This document shows positions 32,815 to 43,030 of a stretch of 64,000 nt of DNA, piece after piece. This DNA is from Scatophagus argus. Lineage: Eukaryota > Chordata > Actinopteri > Scatophagidae. Numbering within the stretch: the stretch's first letter is position 1; each line of letters opens with the position of its first letter. The stretch is from assembly GCF_020382885.2 (NCBI RefSeq), contig NC_058516.1, positions 10,965,902 to 11,029,901 of the forward strand. The letters are read 5' to 3'. The notes below the pieces were generated by a model, which made no database searches, was not told the origin of the DNA, and was given only the letters and a program-made list of their open reading frames with translations. A program made the translations under genes and the position numbers.

Positions 32815-33164
32815 GCTTTCCTTTGCCCTGCATTGTTATTGTCGGTGGTTATTGCACATATGTGGTGCTGTGTTTAGTTCAATGGTCTGGTTAATGCAGT
32901 AATGCAATTAGTCGCAATTCTGCGGTCACCAGAGAAGGCAACCATACGGCTCTTGCTGCCGTTGTTGTTTTTTATTTTGACAGTGAGAGGGTTTGAAACA
33001 GGCTACAATGGAGCTCTTTCAACAAATGGCTGTTTCCAGCATAATAAATGTTTATGGTTCTTGTCCCTGCAGCTTTTACTGTCCGATACACAACTGCTCC
33101 GACACACAAGACAACTGTGACTGAGTCCACTTAAAAATCTCTCATCGAGCTCTCGTCCTGGTCG
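32815..33164. other. centre of the inverted arrangement, unassigned
   Basis: About 350 bp without 5S, tRNA or a recognised element. To its left all 5S genes are on +, to its right on -, so this is the turning point of the inverted repeat. No gene seen. Confidence 0.55.
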
Positions 33165-33335
33165 TTGGCACAGTCGTTTCCCGGAAGTACGCTCATTTAG
33201 CCTCTATCAGCGCCATGCTAAAAGTGTATCAGATCGGCTAATTAGTGTCAAATAGTGAAACGAAGGACAAGTGGTTGAGAAAACTCTAACCTATAGATTT
33301 CTGGTTCCCTTCTCTTCTTGCACTTCAACGAGGTC
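33165..33335 (-). repeat. inverted copy of 31762-31922
   Basis: Reverse complement of the left block (CAACCACTTGTCCTTCGTTT, GTACTTCCGGGAAACGACTG) with few differences. It marks the inner arms of a large imperfect inverted repeat. Confidence 0.85.
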
Positions 33336-33418
33336 TTCATGATTCGACGCTGCTCATTTCATCAAGACTGTATCTCCACTGAAGAGCGCCCTCTGCTGGT
33401 TGTTAAAAGGAATGAAAA

Positions 33419-33537
33419 AGCTTACAGCACCTGGTATTCCCAGGCGGTCTCCCATCCAAGTACTAACCAGGCCCGACCCTGCTTAGCTTCCGAGATCAGA
33501 CGAGATCGGGCGTGTTCAGGGTGGTATGGCCGTAAGC
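33419..33537 (-). rRNA. 5S ribosomal RNA (copy 12, inverted)
   Basis: The only complete minus-strand 5S gene, identical to copy 1. It has its own TTTAAAAGG (right side), terminator and CTCF-type motif (33386-33399, minus). Confidence 0.97.
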
Positions 33538-33628
33538 CGTTCATGCATATTTAAAAGGGCCTTTTAAAGATGCCGTGACATCACGTAGCTGAATTCTGCA
33601 GATGAAATAGTTACTCTGATCACAATCT

Positions 33629-34450
33629 GGGCCCGTATTCCGAAAGATTTTTAGTGCAAAGAGTTGCTCCTAGTGACCAAATTCTAAGAAAATTCTTAGA
33701 ATCTTGGTGTTTTCTTAGAATTTCTCCTAAAAATTAAGAGTAGATCCTAGTAAAGATAAAAGCTATTCCAAAAGAATCCTCGCTCCTGAGAGTGTTCCTA
33801 AGGTGAGATCTGTTAGGAGCAGGGAAGAGGACTTTAAAGCAGCTTCGGAGTTCCCTAAATCAATATATACGCAATAATTAGACATTTAAATTAACTTTGC
33901 CATCCTCACTTGTGCACACAACCAATGGAAAGGAGGCATTTATCTGTTGTGCTATAGTGTCTCAGGCTTGCTTCTTGGCTTGCACTGTGACACTGGGGCT
34001 AAATTTTCCCCTCAAAACACTTTTATGCTCATTGATCAATTGAGCCAAAAGCAAACACTGTTCCTCGGTCTTGTTGGGTTTTCTTGTTCTTTTTTTCTCC
34101 ATTGTTGTTCACTAGTTTGCAGCAGATGTAAAAGCCAGACAAACCTACTTCTTACACACCTGTCAGCAATCAAGGACATTGATGAAAGCTGTGCTGTGTT
34201 ACTCTCGTTAATGCCAAATTAAATTGAGATGTTGATGTTGTCCAGCTTTTAGGATCAGGACCAATCACAGCTTTGGAAATGGTGACTCATACCTAGCAAC
34301 GCTGTCAACCACACCTCCTTATTAAGATAGGAGTTTCTGTCCATTCCTTGCTCAGAGTTCTCTGAGAATGTTCTGGAATCACTCCTTGCTGGGAATTTTT
34401 AGGCTAAGTTAGGAGCTCTCTGAGAGGATTCTCAGAATCGTTAGGAAGGA
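33629..34450 (-). mobile_element. Harbinger-type DNA transposon fragment, copy B (inverted)
   Basis: Reverse complement of copy A from its GGGCCCGTATTCCGAAAG terminus through the Myb/SANT-like start, then continuing further than copy A. No matching terminus was found at the far end, so it is incomplete too. Confidence 0.65.
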
Positions 34451-34617
34451 CTAGTCCCAGCTTAGTCAAGCGAGCCTTGAAGAAATCCTGGCAAGCCGTC
34501 CGGTGACTCAGCAAGGGGGAAGCAGCATCTTGTTCATATATTGTGAGTAACTCATATACGGTTAATTTAAATGATGTACTGACACCAATATTCATCGTAA
34601 ACTGAAACAAAGAGAGC

Positions 34618-34690
34618 TGTTTCTGCCCGGTTTCGAACCGGGGACCTTTCGCGTGTTAGGCGAACGTGATGACCACTACACTACAGAAAC
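34618..34690 (-). tRNA. tRNA-Val(AAC) copy 3 (inverted)
   Basis: Minus strand, anticodon AAC, canonical B box and acceptor. Its flanks match those of the plus-strand copy at 25240, in reverse. Confidence 0.94.
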
Positions 34691-34916
34691 TGCTGTCAGC
34701 CACCTTGTTTGCGCGTGCACGGCTGAAAAGCAACTGTATACTAAACCACAAACGTTTTTCTGATGCCAGTGGACATATTAATGTTACATGTTAAGGATGT
34801 TTTTTTTCCTTTTTGTCTGTTATTAACCCGGCTAACATCTCCACAATCTTCGTCACCAAGGTAAATGCTTCCCATGGTGTCTCTGCAGCCCCTCGTGGCC
34901 TCGTGACCCTGTTGAC

Positions 34917-34965
34917 CCCGAGATTGGACGAGATCGGGCGTGTTCAGGGTGGTATGGCCGTAAGC
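34917..34965 (-). pseudogene. 5S rRNA 5' fragment (inverted)
   Basis: Only the first about 49 nt of 5S (GCTTACGGCCATACC to the CTCGTC region, with changes) remain. The internal control region is lost. The upstream spacer with TTTAAAAGG is kept on its right side. Confidence 0.85.
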
Positions 34966-35261
34966 CGGTCATGCTTATCAAAAAGAGCCTTTTAAAGATG
35001 CCGTGACATCACGTGGCTGAATTCTGCAGATGAAATAATTCCTCTGATTACAATGAATATTGAACGAATATAGAACTTTCTCTCCTCAAGTGGATGGGAT
35101 AAGTAGCATAGAGTCTAATAGAGGGCACCCTTTTTTGTCCGTAGAAGTAAAAGTGCTTGCGCGTGCATGACAGAAAGCACCTGTATACTGAAAAACAAAT
35201 TAAAACAAATTAGAGATAGCACGGAAAAGCTTGAGTACTGCGAGCATATTGCAAGGAAGCA

Positions 35262-35285
35262 TGTTTCCACCCGGTTTCGAACCGG
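35262..35285 (-). pseudogene. tRNA-Val 3' fragment
   Basis: T arm and acceptor 3' end (GGTTCGAAACCGGG then TGGAAACAT) without the rest of the tRNA. Confidence 0.8.
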
Positions 35286-35570
35286 CTGAAAAGCAACTAT
35301 ATACTAAACCACAAGCTTTTTTCTAATGCCAGTGGACATATTAATGTTACATGTTAAGGATGTTTTTTTTCCTTTTTGTTTATTATTAACAGTTCATACC
35401 CATCATGAATTTTGAGTTCAGAGAGAGTGTGTGGAAGATTTCAACTGTAAGACCCGGCTAACATCTCCGCAATCTTCGTCACTAAGGTAAATGCTTCCCA
35501 TGGTATCTCTGCAGGCCCTCGTGCAATGGCTGGAACACCTGTGCAAGGCAGCGCGTGCAGCGTATAACCT

Positions 35571-35642
35571 TCCTCGTTAGTATAGTGGACAGTATCTCCG
35601 CCTGTCACGCGGAAGACCGGGGTTCGATTCCCCGACGGGGAG
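35571..35642 (+). tRNA. tRNA-Asp(GTC) copy 3
   Basis: Same 72-nt sequence as the other tRNA-Asp copies, here on +, as expected for the inverted unit. Confidence 0.95.
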
Positions 35643-35807
35643 TGTTACGTTTTCTACCTGCTCCTGATTGCTCAAGCTAAAACCACGCGCCAGCGCCCAA
35701 TAAATCCAAGTGGCGGTTAGTTTGAGCTTTCTATTGACCCTGCTGAGTGCGATAATTGGAGTCAGCACAGAAAAACTTCAGCACTGCAAACCTATTGCAA
35801 AGAAACA

Positions 35808-35880
35808 TGTTTCCGCCCGGTTTCGAACCGGGGACCTTTCGCGTGTGAGGCGAACGTGATAACCACTACACTACGGAAAC
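35808..35880 (-). tRNA. tRNA-Val(CAC) copy 4 (inverted)
   Basis: Identical to copy 1 on the minus strand. It is the rightmost polymerase III gene; unique sequence and the etv5 3'UTR follow. Confidence 0.95.
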
Positions 35881-36134
35881 CACGGACAGATAGCCCTCCC
35901 GCGCAGGCGTGGCTCAAAGTACCCGTAAATTGGCTGGTCTTGAGATGCCGCGAGCTTTATTATATCACAACGGTGATCTATACCGTAAATTTGCTACTAA
36001 ACCGGCCCTGTCTGTCTGATATTATCGCAGGCAAGAACAGCCATTGTACCATTGGCACCGATATTCAAAATTATGGAAAAACATACATGTTTGAATGGAC
36101 ATCTGGCAAACCCCTGAAATTGAGAACATACGTC

Positions 36135-37631
36135 AGAAGAAAATGGTAAAATGTTTTATTGTATCAGTAAAAATCAACAGAAGGCACACAGACAATATGT
36201 GAGGGTAGACACAAACCAGTGTCAGTGTCATTATCCAGTCCCCATCAAGGCCCACCTCCCCAAGTCATACCACCAATTGATCATATCACGAAATATACCA
36301 TTACATCCAGTTTCTATCTGCAGGACTGAAAGAGTCATTATCAGCCAATATTCCATTCCACCTAAGGGAGGCTGAAACTGATCCAATACATTAGCAGGCT
36401 AAACTCTGCAGCTCATGGTACAACATAAAGCAAATACAGCCTTTTGAAAAAATATATTCATATATAATTATACACCTTTCTACACAGTGAAGCTACTCAA
36501 CTATACAAATCGCAGTACACTATCTCAGTACAATAACTGGTGAGCTGTTTGTAAGAAAGTCCATGCTTATCATTAGCATCATGGTTGCAGTGTTACAGAA
36601 TCAAAAATAGGAGTAGTACCTCTGTCATAAAACAGTTTAGGAAAAACTTACAAGTCCATATAATGCCAAAAATATTAGCTTTGAAGACAAGAAAAAAAAG
36701 TACACAAAAGACATTTGAATATACATGTTCATAGGAGGACCATAACATCAGGAAAATATAAGAGTCCCTTTCCTTTTCGGTTTACCCAAGAAACAATTCA
36801 GCATAAGAGTGCCATGGCTTTGAGATAATTCTTTTTGGTTGAAATACAAATCCCAGAGTTCACGAACGCAAAGCACAACAGCGAAGAAATCTGAGAAGAA
36901 AATTTCAATTTTGAAACAAAAAAAACCTCCATAATTACATAATTAATGTTTCAAACATAAAGGTCCTAAAAACAACTTACAAAAGAATAACTGTAAATTT
37001 GAAAAAATAATAATAATAATGTAGATATTCTTTGTGTCAAAGTACAACTTTATGCTCTTAATATTACGCTTGTAAAATTATGACCATCACAAAATGTTAT
37101 GACCTTTAGTGGCCATATTTTCTCAAAAAACAAACAAAAAAAAAAACTACATTTTTACATTTTTCTCATTAAATTTGGACTTAACCTGTAATACTTTTTT
37201 CTCATAATATTATGACTGTTTTATCATAAAAAATTACAAAATAATTTGAAATATTCTAGTTTTTTTATTACAATATAATTCTTTCTTTTTACAAATGTAT
37301 GGTTATTGCTTTTTTTGTTTGCTTTTTCCTCTTTTTTTGCCAACTCTGATCTTAATCGGATTGTAAACAAACAAAAATAAAACCAAATCACAATTGCAAC
37401 ATTCAGTTCAAATTGACAATCTCAGAGATTCTTGGATTTTCAGCTTCGGGTCAAATTACAATTTTGCAGACAAAATTTTTGATTGACAATGACTTTTGAT
37501 TAAAAAAAAAAAAACAACTCATAAATGAAACTTTTCTGTGCCATGTGAGCATACATCTTGAAAATCTCAAACATCTCTGCTCAGTAAATCAGTTCCCATC
37601 TGTTTTAAATATTTCCTGATTCCTGTGGTCA
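36135..37631 (-). other. etv5: probable 3'UTR of the etv5-like gene
   Basis: About 1.5 kb of AT-rich non-coding sequence lies past the stop. A minus-strand AATAAA at 36155-36160 is a reasonable polyadenylation signal and lies only about 275 bp from the last tRNA of the array. Confidence 0.55.
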
Positions 37632-40600
37632 CTAGTACGGGTAGCTGTCGGGAAGAGCCAGTCCCTGGATGCACTGCTCCCCTCCTTCAGTCAGGTATGG
37701 ACCCTCTTCCTCATAGCCGGGCAGAGGGAAACAGTCCTCCTCACTGGGAGGCAAGATGGCGTCCGGATCGGTCTTCAGACTCGGCCTCTGGTTGTCTGGG
37801 AAAGCCATGGAGAAAAGCGCCTCGGGGTTGCATACAAACTTGTACACATACCTTTCCCCGGCCACCTGTAGAACAAGCCAATCAGAGGTGAGACAAATTG
37901 ATGTTTATTGAATGATTAAAGCTAACTCATAATAACTATACAAGCAATTATAAGATCACTACAGGAGAGAAGTGAAACACAAGATGCCTTTACCTTCTGC
38001 ATGATGCCCTTCTCGTAGTAGTATCTCAGAGAGCGGCTCAGCTTGTCATAGTTCATGGCCGGTCGATTCTTTTGGATCCCCCAGAGCCGAGCCACCTGAG
38101 CCCAATTGGATCCAAAATGGATTCATTTATTCAAGGTTAGTCTTTTCATTCAACATCAGAATCAGAATCAGGAGCCTCTATTGTCATTGTACAAGGAATA
38201 CAACGAAATTGTAAATCTGACTTCTTTGTATTCACTCGATTTTATTTCTGTTTCTCGCATGACGCCTTTTGAAATGGGGCTGTGTGGGGTTTGTCAGTGA
38301 CTGACCTCTTCGGGATCGATGAGTTTAAACTCCATGTTTCTTCCCGTCCAGACAATCAGGTGTCCGTTGGCCGGATTGTCCAACAGTGTGAGCAGGAACT
38401 GCCACAGCTGCAGGGAGCCACGACGCTGATACGGTAAACCCTCCTGCTTTGCTTTACCTGTTTACAAAGCCAAATAAGACACAATGAGTACATCTTTCAC
38501 TGCAGCATAATTAAGTAGGTGCAAAAGTCATCGAAAATACAAATAATCCTACCTTCCAGTCTTTCTGGCACAACACACGTGTCATCATAGTACAAATGGG
38601 GCTCTCTGTCTCGACCAAACCCTGTGTGGGGGAAAAAAAAATATTATTAAAAAAAAAGTTAATATTTGACACACATTTGATGATTACAATGACAAACACG
38701 AACTCACCAACATTATTATTCTGGCACAAGACTGAAGACTTCCCAAATAATGAATGGCAGGTTTGAATCTCTGGAAAACACAACAGAAGTCATCATAAGC
38801 AACCTGAAAGTCTTTCAAGTTTTCCATAATGTAAGTAGGTGCAGCAGGTGACACACATGCACACCTGAGTCAAAGCCGAAGTCTCTTGGCTCTTGTTTGA
38901 CTGTGACATGGTTGAAGGCAGTCTGGGGTGGTCCTGGCTCTGGGTAGCGTGGATCCACCAGCTCCTGTTTTAAACCGCGGGGGCCATGGGGAACCAGGGG
39001 CTCGGACAAGTGGCGCTGGTAGAGCGGCCGCCCATCACGGCTCGAGGGTTGGTACGGCCCCTTCACCATTTTGTCCGGAGGGAGGAAAGACAGGCAGGGC
39101 TCAGACAGCTGCCGCTGAAATCTACAGCGTGGAAGAACACGAGTGGATGTTTAAGGGATTGAACTGTTTCCACCTTTAAAATTTTATAAAAATATTAAGC
39201 AGGACCCACCTTTGTTCTGTGCTGAAAGATGCCCCGGAGCATCCAGTGGGGGGATGCGGCAGAGCGAACTGTTGGCTTTGGTTGGCCTGTGGGAGGCTGT
39301 GGTGGTGGGAGGAGCCAAGGGAAGGAATGTGGCTTGCTGGGCAGTTATTAATTAGCTGTGGGACAGGATGTTGTACCTGCCTGTGTACAGGTGGTGGCCC
39401 AGCAGGATGGGTGGAGCCACACTGTACCGTTCTGGAGGCTGGAGTCAGAGCTTTGAGTCCAACTGGCTTGTGGTCACAGGCACTGAGGACGAAAGAGAAT
39501 AATTCAGGGAGGAGCTATGAAGCACCTGTATGGCGACCCAAAATTTGATCTGAAACACCGATTTTGTACCTGTAACTATAAAGGCACATGTCAGCATGAG
39601 GCGTCCTACAGGGAGACAAGTCTTCAGAAGGACTGGGCTCTCGCTTCACTTTGTTGACAGGCGGTCCATGAATCATCACTGCAATAAACACACACAAATA
39701 ATAACCGTTTTATTCTAAATGCGAAACGGACGGGAACAGTTGAAATGAGAGTAGATTTTTTTTCACCTGAGCAGAAAAAAACAACAACGCCTGACAGAAA
39801 TGGGAAAATAAAACCAGTCTCTGACAGTTTCTTTGTAGCACTTTTCAGAGATATGACAGTAAAACAAGGCTTTCGTTAAATCAGTGTGTACTTCCTATCT
39901 GATCTCAGCCTTCCAGGAACACACAGCGAGATTTTCACCAGAGCAGCGCACTGACGAAACCTCGCCGCTAATGTTTCCGTTGGCAACGCAATCGTCACCA
40001 GATTTATTGTCACAGCCGGGAGTCGTTCCACTGAGGCAGCTATGAAGCAGCAATAAATACACACTGTACGTGTTTGGCAGCACAGACATTGTTTTCAAAG
40101 GGACTAGTAGAGTCACTGGGAGTTCTTTTACAGCCCCCCCCTCCCTCATTTCCTGTGCTATATGACTATTATCATTTAACTGGCGCAGATCCACTGCTCC
40201 TGTGTGTGAGGGTCATATACTGTATTGCCCGTCAAACTGAACATCATAAACACAATCGTATTAGACCATTAGACTTGGGTAGTACACGGATTTTACTCAT
40301 CCACACTCGATCATTCGAAGGCTCTGCGACTCGGCTCATTCACTTACGGGCCGAGGCGGAAAATATTCAAGTACATTTACTCTGACGCTGTACTTGTAGA
40401 GAAAATTGGAAATTTCAAGCCTAAACGACGTGGCTCACTGATGCGGTTTTTCAGTTTTCGTTGACAACGGAGCTCTGAAATGCAGCGGGAGAAGACAATG
40501 ATGTAACAAAGACGACTTGAAACTAGCAACCGAGACCATAAACTCATTAGGAAACTGGTGAGGTGATAAATCAAGTGAGAAGTAGGATCATTATTTGAAA

Positions 40601-41641
40601 CCAGTCGTTTTTATAGACCTAGAAGTTCTGGAGTCCACATTTTACACAGTCAGTGGGCATAAATAAAATACGTGTGTTATTCTCCAACGTGAAAAATACA
40701 TTTTAGAGAAGAAACAGCTACTCACAGTTATTGGACTGGAAATCTGGAACAAACTGCTCATCATCAGGAACCTGAGCTGTGAGAGGGGGGGAAAAAAAAA
40801 TCATCAAACAACAGGACATTTAAGGACTCCCTTCATATTGTGGATTTAGCGTTAATTTTTTTTTCTTCTTTTGACAATTCTGCAGATCTTACCTTCTGCG
40901 ATCCATATTTCCTGGAGTCGGCTCAGATCTTGAAAGAGCTCTGCAAGAAAGTTACGAAATGACATTAAAATATGTATAACAGCGTTTAACGCGCTTCCCT
41001 CGGCGAAATAAAATACTTTTACAGAATTACCACGTCAGATTTCCAAAACTCTAATTTATCTATTCTTCTAAATCACAAGTTCCTGCTCACTTCTGAAAGT
41101 ACAGATTGTAGCACGTGCTGCATTTACTGTAGATATTTATTTTTAATTCTGATCATTCCTGAACAACATTACATCTGTATCAATGCTTCAACTTCTAAAT
41201 AGTAACAGGTCAATGAGCGGATAGCAGAGCCGCACACACTGATCACATATAGACAATCTGTCCAGCCAGACAATAATTTACACTGAATGTAACATCAGTA
41301 AGTCAAGACTTAGTGGAAATGGCTGACTTGGTTTATATCTCAAAATCACAATTTGCTCCAAGAAACGGCATGACGAGCCAATACCTTCTGTGTCCTGATC
41401 GAGTTCGGCGTCCATGAACTTCCTCTTCCTCTCGCCGAGACATCTCTCCGGTTTCTCTATGCGACATTTCTACATGTTTGACAACAAAATCATTTCGTGA
41501 ACAGAAATGGTATAAAAAAACAAAAAAAAACCAAACAAAATCAATCCTCGGTTGACCTCTTACACGGGATGTGATAAATGTTTGAAAACTCACGCTCTCG
41601 GGGACCACAAAAGGGACCTGTTGATCATAAAAGCCATCCAT
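37632..41641 (-). CDS. etv5: ETS-family transcription factor of the PEA3 group, etv5-like
   Basis: Nuclear DNA-binding activator, in vertebrates typically downstream of FGF/MAPK signalling. Coding exons on the minus strand: 41641-41594, 41469-41385, 40940-40893, 40776-40726, 39678-39570, 39482-39210, 39121-38865, 38770-38708, 38621-38553, 38457-38306, 38095-37994, 37865-37632. Phases agree throughout and give 496 aa, close to human ETV5 (510). The start is [11 protein letters not shown]. The acidic activation region reads [13 protein letters not shown] and [23 protein letters not shown] and [12 protein letters not shown] are PEA3-group marks. The ETS domain runs from about residue 346 ([11 protein letters not shown]) to [17 protein letters not shown] favours ETV5 over ETV1 and ETV4. 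Teleosts have etv5a and etv5b; etv5a is a guess from remembered synteny. The ETS domain carries unusual changes (see findings). Confidence 0.9.
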
Positions 41642-41659
41642 GTTGCAGGAGTCCTCACC
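41642..41659 (-). other. etv5: 5'UTR part of first coding exon, etv5-like gene
   Basis: The exon with the ATG begins at an acceptor (TTTATTCCAG) at 41660, giving 18 nt of untranslated leader before the start codon. A separate upstream leader exon is therefore needed. Confidence 0.7.
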
Positions 41660-42828
41660 CTGGAATAAACAGGCAGGAGCATAAAAGTAAAGAAAACAAT
41701 AATACAGCATAGAAATACAGCTTGCCAACCGCTTTGGCCTAATATCTCTGTTAACCTGCCATACTGTAAATGATCATCTCCTTCATGTATCTTGGCGTGT
41801 TTGTGTTTTTGTAACCTCCATGACTCCACAGCAGCGTTTACAGGGAGTATGGCTGCACATACGCCGACCTCGCTGTGTATGTCATCAGTGGGGTATCGCT
41901 GCTGTATTCTGAGGAAATCTTTGCTTTAAAGATACGAAAACGTGGCATGAGCCACAATGCACAGCTGAGGGACACGAGGGTGTAACAGATCAAACTATGG
42001 GAGTATAATTGAAGGAATTGCTTGATATTTTTTGGAGAAATAATAAAGCTTTGATTAAAACAAGTGTGCAAACGTTTTCAACAGTTGGACCTATTTACAA
42101 ATCAACACAGAATAGCATTTCAGATTTTTATTATTATTTTGTGTGCGGTCACTTTAAAAGCCTCCAATAGAGTGATAGTACGTTTGGTAATTGATAAATG
42201 ACAATTGGCAAATGATCTTAATTTAACTGCTTTAGGCTTCCGTACATAAACAACGTCACTTTTTTGACTGAAGAATATCGTTAATAACAAGCGAAAGTTG
42301 TTACTGAAGTTTGATTAAGTTGCTGGTGTTTTCAGCCTGATATGTTGACAATAAACAGAACCCATGAATAAATCAAAGATCTGTCAATGGGGATATGCGT
42401 GACGCACGAGAGGAGAACAACACGTATCGCGGGACCTCCTTGTTTTTCTCAATGAAGTGAAACTTGATCCTCGCGGGGTAGGAGGGGAGGGGGGGGGACG
42501 GGACGGGACGGGGGCACCAGTTCACCATTGAGAAATTTGCCACAGAGCACGGAGAAAGATTCACGGTGTTAACAGGCCATAAAGACAGCTACCGAAACGG
42601 AAATGCCATCTCTGCAAAACCGACACATGCGGGAAATGGACGCAATGTTTGCCTTTGATATTCAGAAAATGGCGTTCGCCTCTTAACCCGCATCTGCTTC
42701 CCTCACTGCTAGCAGCAAATCGGGACGATTCGGTTGAAGTTTATGTAACAAAAGAAAGCATAACAAACCCATGCATGCCCTACGATAGCTTTTATTTCAA
42801 AGTGAAAGAATAATAACGCAGGACTCAC

Positions 42829-43030
42829 TTGACAAGTGAAGTTTCTTGGCAGCGTGGAAAAAAAAAGGAACTCGACGCTGATTTCCTCCCCTACATCCCC
42901 TGCAGACCCTCGAATAAGAATTCTGCTGTGGATTTTTCTCAATGAAGAAGAGCTCTGATAGCTGGATCTAACCGCAGCCCTTTGCTGCCCTCGCATTGGC
43001 TAGAACACAAAGTCACTCAAAAAGCGATCC
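42829..43030 (-). promoter_or_regulatory. etv5: candidate promoter and 5'UTR exon of the etv5-like gene
   Basis: A consensus donor (GTCAA|GTGAGT) at 42828/42829 ends a likely leader exon. CCAAT boxes occur in minus orientation near 42993 (AGCCAATGCG) and, reversed, near 43031. No TATA box was seen. Inside the leader is ATGTAG, a start codon followed directly by a stop. TSS position is unknown. Confidence 0.45.

Larger units (their letters stand above)
17722..33399. promoter_or_regulatory. repeated CTCF-type motif, 15 copies, one per 5S unit
   Basis: The 14-mer CCAGCAGAGGGCGC fits the vertebrate CTCF core consensus (CCA-S-Y-AG-R-K-GGC-R-S) at every position. Plus-strand copies start at 17722, 20741, 21163, 22318, 22961, 23402, 25874, 27206, 27647, 28644, 30356, 31685, 32182 and 32616. 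One minus-strand copy is at 33386-33399. Each sits about 20 bp after the T-run that ends the 5S gene or relic. The motif is also kept beside broken 5S copies. The match is seen; binding is inferred. Confidence 0.7.

Noticed and set aside
17641-33537. Regularly spaced repeats that could suggest a CRISPR-like array
   Set aside because: The repeats are 119-nt 5S genes with several-hundred-bp spacers in an animal genome.
21008-33554. Several 60-95 codon frames overlapping 5S genes
   Set aside because: They recur because the 5S unit recurs; not proteins.
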